From Oscheius dolichura (lineage: Eukaryota > Nematoda > Chromadorea > Rhabditida > Rhabditidae): a stretch of 64,000 bases of DNA. How positions within the stretch are numbered: the first letter of the stretch is position 1; each line of letters begins with the position of its first letter. The notes beneath the pieces are model-generated. The model was not told the DNA's origin. It worked only from the letters and a program-made list of their open reading frames with translations, and did no database searches. The translations under genes and the position numbers were made by a program. The stretch covers positions 8,294,001-8,358,000 of the forward strand of contig OW051494.1 in assembly GCA_932521035.1 (NCBI GenBank), in the 5' to 3' direction. Of the stretch, positions 23,501 to 35,500 are shown one piece after another.

Positions 23501-26500
23501 TTTGTACACGACTTCTCCCGGCTTTTTATCATCCGTCAAAACCAAAATTTGGGGTGTAATGGGAGAAAATTGAGGCGAGTTGTCGTTTTCATCATTTACC
23601 GTAACCCGAACTGTACAAGAGTCCTAAAATTTCGAAATAAGAGCCGAAAATCAAAGGAAATATACATTTTTGCCCATTTCTTCAGCAATTATGACCAGGA
23701 GATGTTCAGATTTTTGTTCCCGATCCAGATTTTTACAAGAGAGCTCGCCTGTCGTCGTATTGATGGAGAAAAGTGGCTGTTGACCTGAAAAATAGGCTAC
23801 AGTATCCAAATTACGCCCAGTAAACGGCGAGCAGTGTTCGTACCTTGAATTCTGAACAGTGTTTGGCCTCCACTTCCCGTTGTAATGATCCTCTTGAACC
23901 CGGAAATCTCCCTATTCTCAGGAATGGCTACAGTACCACAAGAAGAGGAGCTGATCCGTAGAATTTCTTCCCTGACGCTCTTGACTTTCAAAGTGACCGT
24001 AGTCCAGTCCATTTCTCCGCTGGGGGAGCTGGCCAACACTAAAAAAAGGAGGATAATATCGAGAAAAGGGGAGAATTTTTACCGGTGAAGGAATACTGGC
24101 CGGGTTTCGGCTTTCCGGAGAGCTTGACAATTCCAGTAACTTCATTGAAAGAAAAGACAGAGGGAAGGGAGATGGCTCGGAGATGGGCAGATGCTGAAAA
24201 ACGGGGAGACTAGAGGATAATACGGTAGTTCGTTTCCAGTGGGAAAGAAAGAGCCGTTTCTGGCTTTTGAACAAACTTGAAAATTCGGAAAAATTTGACC
24301 GCAAAATTGTCCCCCAGCTTTGTTTCCTAATATCTTGCCAATAAAGCTCACAATTTCAAACCTAAGCCTCCTCATTTTACGCCCAAAACCGTTTAGAGAC
24401 GAAAACTATGGAAAATTCCTTACCTTTCCCAGTAATTCTCCCAATTTCACTTCCAAATGGAGTTGAATCATTCAATGTGAAGCGAAACTCTGGGCTGGTA
24501 AAGAAGTTCCAACGGGAAGAAGTGCCATTCATCAACCTGAAAAAGATGTTGTTGGTTTCATGGTCGTAAGTGGTTCTGCTAGCGAGAGGGCCTTGCAGTT
24601 TCCAATGAAAGAAGTAAGCGTTAAAAATGAACCTGATTTCAATTTTCTGATCCGTGAAGAGTTGCGGCGAGCCGTTATCCTTGACTCTGACGACGATGAT
24701 CTCATCCGCGGTAGGCAGCTTCTCCAAGACCACTTGCCCTTCAAATTTCCCATTCTCTTTTTTCAAAAATAACTGCAAAACCTGTCTTCGGATGAATTTG
24801 ATAGCCATTATTAGGATTCTGTATAATGTCATAGGTCAGCTCTCCATTCCCTCCAAGATCCCGATCCACCGCGACTACCGTATGAATGACGGCCGTCGAG
24901 TCGGGGAAGATGTGGATCACGGGTTCACTGAAAAACGAAGGGATAAAAGGTATTGTTTTCTTTCATTTGTCAAGGGGATTTTTCTATTCCCAACCACGCG
25001 ACGATGCCCTTATTACAACACACAAAAGAAGAGATTAACCCCGCCCCCATGGGGTAGTCAATCTCCCCCTCCCAGGGGAGGAGGGTAGCCCAACTGGGAA
25101 CAGGGTACCTCCGCCCCTTGTCAACGTCTAATTCGAGTACATTGGCAAGAGATGCGGAGGTTCCTAGTCGCCTGGTACGGCCATTCCTCTCCTAATTTCC
25201 TTCCAAGATCAAATGATACCGCTATTCGGAAAAATTTTAACGTTTTGCTTACTTCCTAACTAATTCCGCCGTTTCCTAGCCCTAGCTATTGTTGAAGCTT
25301 AGAATTTTAAGATTTGTACCAGGTGGAGGCCATAAATCCGACCTGAAAAGCATCCAACGGAGGGGCAGTTAATCCCGGGCTGTCTAGATACTAATGTCAT
25401 GGTGATATTGAGAATGGAGCAAGCCTTGCGCAAGAGAGTCTACTACTGAGGGCATTATGGGCCAAAAAGTCGATGAAAAAAGAACAAAAAGTCCTCCAGA
25501 GGGTGCCAATTTATTGTAAAAAATAGCTAGAAAATCAGAATTGGATAAGAAACATGAATTTTGGGCGTTCTAATGGAGTTCCCTTTATTAGCATACAAAA
25601 GCGATCCCTTCCCGCTGCACCCGTAAACTCTCGGCAGCGGGAAGTGAACTACCCTTTGGATAGCCGCAGGCTAATTTGTAGATCCCCATGATTGGAGGAC
25701 TTTTGATTGTGAGTAAAAGATTTTGAATGAACTTTTTTTCACTCCAATCAGGTGGGATCGAGGATTCCGGAAACAATTTTTGGAACAGCTCCTTCCGCAA
25801 GGGAGGAGCAACAAAATAGAGGAGAAGAGGAAATTTTACAGTTTTTTTCTCCCGCTTAGTTTATCTGTCATTTCAGATTTTCAGGTTTTGTCGGAAAAAT
25901 AGCCCGGATTTTGTTGCAAAACCCAATTTCGGGCGTAGGCGGGAGTGTCGCGTGTTTCTGGCCGTATCTCGGTCATTTCTGGGCCAATTTAAAAAATTCA
26001 AAGACCTAGTTGGAGAGCACGTCAAGATTCTAATGAACCCAGTTACATCTCAATCGCCATGGATAGTTACGTAACGCGGCGTGCCAAAAACCCCGCGCTT
26101 GCCCATATGTGGTGCCCTTCGCTAGGTTATCTCACACCTCCATTTCCAGAAGGAAGTCAATATCCGCTCTCTAATCTCAGGAAATGGGCAATCTCCTCCC
26201 TTTTTTGTCACTCTTGGATTGTTCCCGTCCATCCCTTACCTCTTAATCTCCGGTCTATTATTATTCACATCTGTGACTTCCACCTTCACCAGTACCGTAG
26301 TCCGTGCATTCATGGCCACCGCTTCAATGACAAGATTGTACTCCGTCACCTAGAATAAACAATGTTTTTTCTCGTTTTTTAGTCGTCTTACCTCAAAGCA
26401 GTCAAGCGATTTCTTGAGAATAACATCCCCGGAATACTCGTCCACCATGAAGGAGTCCTCCTTCCCCAAGAGTTTGTAAAGAATCGAAGAATTCAATTCA

Positions 26501-29500
26501 GCTGCCGAAGCGGTTACGGTAGCCACAATAGAGTCCACCGGTGTATCTTCAGGAATCTCAACAAAAACCTGGGATTCTTTAAAAATTGGACGTTGAATGG
26601 CAGTCGCAGCAATCTGAAAGGAGGATCAGATCGCTATTTTATGGGAATACCTCAAATTCCATTTCAATTTCCTCTGTTTCTTGACTCAACATGGATATCT
26701 TCTGGAAGTAGAGGTTGATGTTCTCGTTGGAATGGTCGCGGAGCCGTCCATTCAGATAAATGCTCCCGGAAACTTGATCCAGCTCAAAGATATCGCTCTG
26801 AAAATGGATCATAGAAGGAGAAACAGTCGTCAGTGGAGCCCAAAGACGATTTTCTATTGGAACATGGGAAAAGCGGATTTCAATAGTCTTCTACGAGTTT
26901 TTCTGAGCTTCTAATTGGCTTCCAAAGGTTTCTATTGCCTTAGAGCGAAGGGATCCTGGGCGCCATTGGACTTTATACGGAGGAGATCTATAGGGTTCAT
27001 TGGAATGGATGCAAAGGCACGCTATAGACTACAAGTTGAGTTTATTCCGGACAACAAGGCCTGGGGATTATAAGAGGATACACGTGAGAAGGGAAGGGAA
27101 GGAGGCAAGCTTTGCGCCACTGCTGGGAGAGTCTCCGACCAAGAAAAGGAGGGAAATGTTATCTAGAACCCCCTCTAAACAATATCGGTACAGTCGCTCT
27201 CAAAAGCCTGACCAATATAGCTGAAAACCCCCTATATCATGTGTAGTTCTATCCAAAGCCCTTGCTCACCTTATTATCCATCGAGTAGAAGAAATCCGGT
27301 ACCGTATCCCCAATAACCGCTACTTTTGTTCCAATCGGAAGGGTTGAGGGCAGTGGTATCGACGCTTTTAGATTCTAAAAATCATATTATCACGCCTTTT
27401 CTAGTCCAAAAACCTTTGAAATGGGTGGAAGGACCTTGACTTGTACATGTTTCTGTCGTCCTTCTTTGTCCGAAAGAACTAGAGTCAACATCCATGGAGG
27501 GAGGGAAGACGGCGGCGACACCAAGTACAGCCACGAGTTGGAGACGATAAAATGGCTCGAGAGTTCTGAACTCTGGAGCTGCCATTTGGTCACCCCGGTG
27601 GCATTGATCCGTTTAATTCGACAGTCGGAAGAGCAGTCCTGCGGGATCCTGATGGTCCTGCAACGAAAAATTAGTCTTCTAACAAGCTGCACGATGTTTA
27701 ACAGGGGGAATTAGAATAAAATCGTACCGTTCAAAGGGTTCCTCCATTTTGATCAGGCTAATCCCGCTGGTTACTTTGATTGGAACGTGGCAAACCACCG
27801 ATTTTCGAGGGTTTCCTTGATCAGCGGCTATTATCGAGAGACGGTAGTCAATCGGATCCGAATCTGTTAGAATCCGACGAATGAGAACATCCCCATTGGC
27901 TGTGAGGACAAAGAGAGGATGCGTCTGCTGGAGGCGATAGACGACTGTACCATTTTCTCCACTGTCAGGATCGAAGGCAACGACAGAACCTGGAAAACGG
28001 ACAAATAATGGGATAGTGACGTCAAAAAGAGTGTTATTCTTATCCAATTTGATGAAATATTAAGCTAATGCAAGAAATAAAAATACAAAAATGTTCGCAG
28101 TCAGCAGGATTCGAACCTACGCGGGCAGAGCCCAATTGATTTCTAGTCAATCTCCTTAACCGCTCGGACATGACTGCGTATTATTGGATCAATTGAAAAC
28201 GGGTCATTACGCGGGTGGTTGCTCGTCCTCGCTTGGTTCCGTATATTTGATGGGTTGGTCGGAATAAAACGGCTAACTAACCAAAAGGAGCATGCGTATC
28301 CGCATCTGACGGTACGATCAGCGTCTGAATTGACGTGCACGACGGCGCATTATCGTTTACATCCAAAATTTTCACAGAAACGTGGACAAAACTTGATAAG
28401 GATGGCTAAAACGTCTTTTCTTCAAAAATGAAAGATTCCCTACATTTCCCCTGTCCTCTGCTACAATTGTCAAATTATAGCGCTCTTTTTCTTCCCGGTC
28501 CAGTTCTCTATTCGTGTAGATTTGCCCTGTTTTCTCGTCAATTCCAAAGAACTCGGAGCCGTTGGTTATCCGGTAGAGAATCTTTCCATTCTCTCCAGAA
28601 TCTTGGTCATGAGCCATGACTTTGAGGATTGGGGTCATTGAGGGCGAATTTTCAAGCACCTGAAATGATTTGCATAGAATTTGAAGTCTAAAGAAATTAT
28701 GGGTCTCGAGCGGAATTCATTCAAAGGGGAAACCTACGGTAGCCTTATATTCCTTCTCTAGGAACATTGGAATATTGTCATTGACATCACTGACATGGAG
28801 AAGGATCGTAATATTGGCGCTTTTTGGAGGCACTCCGTGATCCGTTGCCTATAATCGACAGTTCCCTTTCCCCTTTTCTCAATTCCTACCTTTATCCGTA
28901 ATCTATAACTCTTAATTGTCTCGTAGTCCAGCTTCTCAATCAAGTGAAGTTGTCCAGTATGCGGTTGGAGTACCAAGGGGCAGGGTGGCTGGCTTGAGAG
29001 AAGAGTATAGGACACTTCGCCGTTCTTCTTCCGATCTTTATCATCAGCCAAAATGACGTAAAACGGCTCCAGGGCAGGTTGATCCTCTCGGATTGTGATC
29101 TCAACAATGTCGACAGGAAAGACGGGAGGATTGTCGTTATGATCCTCAATCTCGACGACTACTTGAGTGTGATTAGAACCACCGTCTTCGAGATCCGCCT
29201 GGAAAGAAGGGGAAATATTACAGTAATCCACTTTTGCAAGGACCCTGCTCCAATGCTAAACTTTGAATTTGACCATTCGCTGGCTTCTCTTGAATTTTTA
29301 AAGCGAACAGTACCTGAATATTGAGCAGGATCCTGTCTTGGATGTCAGCATCGAGATACCGTGTTACAGTAATCCGTCCATTTTCTGGATTGATAGCAAA
29401 CTGACGGCCAGTGTCACCGGAATAAATACTGAAAAATTGAGAGTAATAATGTTGACTGTAGGGTTTAATTTGGAGTCTACAGTAACCAGGCTAACATGTT

Positions 29501-32500
29501 GCTCTCTTTCTGTTAGGCTGCAGTTAGACGAGTTACTGTAGACAGGTCTAATAGTATCTTGGTCCCGGCAAGTTTCTGGAGCGTTTCGAGACCCAAAATT
29601 TCCAGACAGCCACCCGAAGGTCCAATGGATCAGGGGAAAAAGCGTACCTGTACCGTATCCGTCCATTTCCGAATGCCTCCACACTGCCGATGGAAATACC
29701 CGGCAAAATGTCTTCCGATGTTTGGAAGACATATTTAGACTTGGTAAATGATGGTGAGGGAGAGTCGGAAGAGATGACAGTGACATGGACGACCGCCGGC
29801 TGCTCCGCGGTACTTCCGCTTGAATCTTTCGCCTGGATGATGACATCCATCTTCCCCAGAGGCAATCGTCGCATCGCGTACACTTCTCCCGTCTTTGGGT
29901 CGACTTTAAACGGAGAGGACGGGTCAGAGATGAAGTAGACCAGCTGAAAATGAGATAAGATCTTGATCTGTACAAATTTTCGAGGAAATTCTCCGATTTC
30001 TGACCCTTCCGCCCTAATTGTAGGTGAGGATTGATTAAAATGACAACCTGCTCTCTTACACGGGGACTAATCGGGTAATGAGAAGCCGGTGACCGAGATT
30101 TTCCAGCCGTCTGCCCTATTACCCGGGGAGCTAATTTGGTCTCCCTCTCTCGCCGCCTCCTGCCCGGGTTCCACCTGTTCCGAGTACTAATAAACAATTA
30201 TCTCACATGTCTAAGGACATCTATATACGCGTGCCTAGCTCCATTTTAATCATATTTTTGTCGTTACAAGACCATTTCCCGGTATTGTTTTGCACTTTTT
30301 GGGTTAGAAAGAGGCACCTCTCGTTCCGGGGATCTTTGGAGGTTCCCTGACCGTTTTTGGTGAGAAAATGAGGTTTTTCCTTTCTAAAGGCAGACATTAC
30401 AGTAACCCTACCAGTTAGGTCCACATTAATGGAAAAATAAGCGTTGTTTTGTCCGAATTTTTGTAGAAAAGGGCAGCCTCCCGATGAGTTTGTTTGTCCC
30501 AAGTTTTTTGGTGGTACAAATATGTAGCTGCCCTTTCTATTTCCCGTGATTGGTTATCATTTGACTCACAGACAATTTCTACATCAGTTTCTCAATAAAC
30601 ATCTACTCTTACCTCTCCATAACTTCCTCTATCGTTATCCGTAGCAGAAATGACGAGAATCGGCTCCTTTGGCGGGTCACCTTCTCGGAGACTGATGTTA
30701 TAGTCCGTTGGATGGAAAACGGGTGAATTGTCATTGACATCCAGGACTCGGATCCAAATGAGACAAGACGTTGACAGGCCATCTGAAAATGATCAGAATC
30801 TTTTTTTGTTTTTTACTAATACCGTAATTCCGACTATAAACGGGCTCTATTCCCGAGTGCGCCCTGTAAGCCTGCTCTAACGCTGCCAATTTCCCATTTT
30901 TTCATTTTTTTTAACCTTTTCACATTTTGAAAGATTACTGTAATAAGTAAAGGAAAAAAAATCATATTAAAAAATTAAAAATATAAAGAAAACGGCTGCT
31001 TGGGGGAAAAGCTAGCTGGAGCGCGCATACTTAGCTAATCTGTGCTTATCAAGAAAGTACAGTAATCTCTCTTATAATTATGCCCTTTTCTTGCTCTCTT
31101 TTCAGCTTCTAACACCTGTCTTTTCCTTCAGTTTTGCGCATTGACGCAGTCGGTGATGTCAATGGCCTGCTCCGTATAATTTCAATAGAAACTCACTCGA
31201 ATCAGTCGCTTGCACAGCCAGGCGGTGGGTTTGAGACTTCTCGAAATCCAGTGCTCCTTCTAGACAAATTGTTCCGCTTGTCGAGTCCAAGGAGAAGAGT
31301 TTCCCACCACCGCGGACGGAATCCTGCCATTGGTATTTGAGGCGCGAGATGCCGCCACAGACACTGTTGTTGGCCGAGACCTGGAAATATCCACCTTTTC
31401 TCAAATTTTGTTTTGTTAGGGTACTGTAGGACCCAGAAAATTTGGATTTTTATACAATTTTCTCATAAAAAATGAAGTCAATCTCCCAAAGAACCTGTGT
31501 TGTGATCTTTACGACCTCATTTCCTTGCTATTTCCCCCAGAAATCCGGGCACGATTACCGTAATACGCCTCCCCCTCCTTGTATAACCCTCATTCACCCC
31601 AATTGTATTGCCCCTTTCTATGAAATGGATTCTTTATAATGAAACTGCACTCCCCAGAGAGTGCATCCTCATCTCTCACCGAATCCCAAATCAGGTAATA
31701 GCCGTCCAACGCTTGAGTATTCCCCCGGGTCTTGGTAACCATGGCCACCACTCCACCTTCACTCAAATTAATAGCCTTCCTCTTGTTTATGACTCATTTT
31801 GACATCTATCTGTGGTGAAAATAACCATTTTTAAACCAAAAAAGAGGCGAAAAATTGGAGAAAATGCCTACTTCTTGTCTTTAGAGGCCGTAGAACGCAA
31901 AAAGGCGGGAAAAATGGAGAAAATGCATTTCCCGCGAATTTTTCCTGTTTTTAACATTGTCACCTCCTTTTCTCATTGTTTTCTCTCTTATAAGAATAAC
32001 AACACATCATATTTTTAAGAACCTGTCCTTTAAAAATGAGCCAGAAGTGTTTCCCGATCCTCTACGTGAATCTCGCCGGCGAGATGCTCTACATCCTGGA
32101 CCAACGGCTAAAAGTTGTCATTTCCGACGTATGAATCTCCTATTTTTTTGATATTATAAAATTTTAGGAAGAAAGTAAACGCGGACCACGGGTAGTCAAA
32201 GATTTGGTCAGGAATATCTTTCTGAAGGAGCGGCTAGAGGGGATATGGCGACCAGGCGGCATCCCCGGAAAGAAGGAAATGAGAGCTCTCTTCGATAAGT
32301 TGGCACATTGCAGCGTCATGAAATTGACCTCGAATAGGTAATTTTTGATTTTGGGATACTGTAATTAGAGGGAACGGAGAAATTTTTGAAATTTAGTCGC
32401 GAAAATGGGACTTTTCCAAGATATGGTGCCAAATGGGCATTTTTAGTGCTAATTCGCGATTTTGTTGTTTATACTGGTTTTTCTGTTTTAAAACGATCTA

Positions 32501-35500
32501 CTCTCGATAAGAAATTAAATCTGTACTGGTTTTGATTGAAAATTGAAGAAAAATGAGCCCGAAATGGCGAATAACGGTTGTTTACAGTATGAACAAGCTC
32601 TTCGACCTGATGGTAATGCATTGCAAGTACGAATTCTTGATGATTGACTACCCTCAGCAGGTACAGCCCACATTTTCCTCCTAGAGAAATGTGAATTTTT
32701 CCAGCTGCTTACAGTAACCATGAACCATTTGGCGGGAATTCGAGATCTATGCAAGGATCAGCCCGAATCTGTCCAGATCATCGACCAGACCCATGCTATG
32801 GTAGGAGAAACAGCTCTTTTCATTCTAATTGCCCCATATGACTGACACTTGAACGAGATACGCAGAGAATTTAAGAACAGTAGAAAACCCCCAGATGGCC
32901 TGAAACTGGCAGGCAATGAGCTAACTAATGGTTCAATTGTAGCAACCTTAGATAGCCCACGGCCAGCCAGGCAAGGTTTCAATAACAGTTCTTTTGAACT
33001 TGGCTAGAAATGAGCAAAAAAGAGTCTTTTGATAGAAAAGAAAGGAGGCTTTTCAGATCTACACGCTGTACCGGTCCACACCTCTCTGGGAATGGATTCA
33101 AATACGGAATACCCTGTTACAATTCTTTATGGTTTGTTCATTTTTTTGGCGGGGTGAGAGGAGACCACAGTATTCGTAAATGAAAGTAGAGCCAGTAAAG
33201 TATGGTTCGAAGCGGATCCAATCCATCCGTTTATAAATTGGCTGTGGTGTTCAGAATACCCTGGGTAGTAGCCCGGGGACTTAGCATCTCTCCATCAGTT
33301 TGTGGGGGTACCGAAAAATTGAGAGACTTGTCCAGGAGCTTTAGCTGGTACAGAAAGGGTAAGGAGCCTACCGCTGCCAGGTCCCAAAGTCCCCTCTCGA
33401 CCACACCAGTCTCTCTGTACAATGAGGCTGTGAGTGTCCTATATGCGGAGCTAAAGTATCCTTTTCTACGGTCCCCGAGCGTACTCATGTTGGTTTCCAA
33501 AAAATCCCGATCGCCTGAGACTTCCCCGGACTCCCACAGCCAAGTCACGGGCTGGCTTTGCTCCCACGCCGTCCTGTTTTTCTACTCTATTTTTACGAAA
33601 CTCGTATAAAATTAAATTTAGCACGCGAACGTCAAAGTATCGCTGATGATTCGAAGTGGAAGGCAGAGTGAAGATGGCCATTTTATTCTTCGGGCTCCCG
33701 GAGAGAAGGTCAAGATCACAATGGACCAAGTTCCGCCAGGTGAGCTATTTCAGGCGTACTTTGAGACAAAAAAGCCCCTATTTATGTACTTTCCTACCGT
33801 AACCCAAAAGAATAAAAATATCGGAACGAGACCACAATTCCCCAGGGCAATTGTATCCACCGTTTTCCCTAGGGTGTCTGTCTGCCGCCGATGGCTGGAA
33901 TAACAACTTTTATACCCACTAGTGCATAGTGCTGACATCCTGTTATGGTCATTGTGCCATTCGTGCCAGACTATCAATTGCTCCCTCCATCCTCTCTAGA
34001 CAGAGTGATCATCGCTCCGGGTCCTTTTGAATACCTGGCTAATTAACATCCTCTCCCCGTAATTTGTTTTACCCGGGGCGGAGAGAAAAGGCGCATCAAA
34101 CGGCACCTGTTCATCTGAGCTGCTGCCATTTTGCTGCCATAAATATATAGGCATTTCATAGAGTGAGGCTTCAAAAAAGTTGAAAGCGGTCTAATGATCC
34201 CCACTTTAGAAAGGGCAAAGGTGGTCTGATTCTTATCAAAACAAAGATCCATCCCCCGTCTTCGGATCAGGTGGCGCCCGCACCCGTAAAATCTCGGCAG
34301 CTCACCGGAATTTCGACTTTCGAACTCTTTCTCTTGTCTTTCGGTTAAAAATGAACTGTGACCTCAAAAAAAGCTATTTGCCCGTCTTTATCCACTTATT
34401 TGTCAGCCTCCAATTGAACTGCCTTCCCCTTCCCATGCCCTTTTCATAATTAGAGGTCAAGCTATATTATTTACCCTCTCCATTTTCAGGTAAAACGTCC
34501 TACTTCGAAAACGGAGCTCTGACTAATTCGACAGAGTGGCCCACTCAACGACAGTATACCTATCTGGACAATACAAAGGTTTGTTTTCCCCTTCTTTTCT
34601 CTCTATTTTGGATAAAAAATACGGAAAAATAGCCGAGAATCCATGAGAAAGAAATGTTTTTCAGGAAAATTTTAATATTGATACGAATGAGCCCCGTTCC
34701 ACCACTCTAGGTGGAAATATGTACTTGGGCGCGGGACGTGACAGTTTAAAGGTTAGTTTCCGGCTAAAAAAATTGTAAGAATAGCCTAATTTCAGGTAAA
34801 AGGAAGTGGCGGAGTAGCTGAAGGCGACCACCTGCCTCCAGGAAACGAAGTCAAGCTATTTGAGCAGATTTTCGGGAACTTTGCACCGGCTCCTGGTAAG
34901 AGATTAGGTTTTTTGGGGATCCAGGATACTTTTCCCAACCTACGTAGGCATTTAATCCTCAGTTAGACTTTCAAAAAGACGTTTTTTTAAAGAGTGAAAC
35001 GGGTCGAACGAGTTTGGCGCGCTCCGTGCCCCCGCACCCGTAAAATCTCGGCAGTTGGCGGACCTGAAGAACTGGCGTCGTGAAACAAAAAGGATTTCGC
35101 TGCCGATATTTTACGGGTGCGGTTGCACGGATTTCTCCCATCGTAGGCCGTTGTTCTTCCTGGGAAAACCCTCCTTTAAAGGTCTAACCGAGTGCCAAAT
35201 GCTTACGTAGACAAGAGAAGCCATTATATCAGCTGATATCCCCCGTCCAATGCAAAAATAATTCCCTCTTTCCCCGCTACCCGGGGAGGGGAAGGGTTGC
35301 TTACGTCTCCCCCTCTCCCGCTCTCTTTCCTTCACCACACAACACTAATTTGTGCCCATTGATCATTGTATTCGTGTGGCTTTCCCATGACCACCGGCCA
35401 GTGTCAAATATGTTGATTTCAGGCTCACCGCCGCCATCATATGACAGTATTATGGATGTCAATATGTTCGACGACGATAAAGAAGAGAAAAAATATGAGA

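Noticed and set aside
29364..30197. 277-codon minus-strand ORF rich in Arg/Ser
   Set aside because: Overlaps cadherin exons in another frame; the cadherin frame (LVYFISDPSSPFKVDPKTGE onward) has domain motifs and matching splice sites.
33202..33609. 135-codon plus-strand ORF inside an OSCP1 intron
   Set aside because: The flanking exons join in frame without it (FM/HANV), and I recognise no domain; left as intronic.
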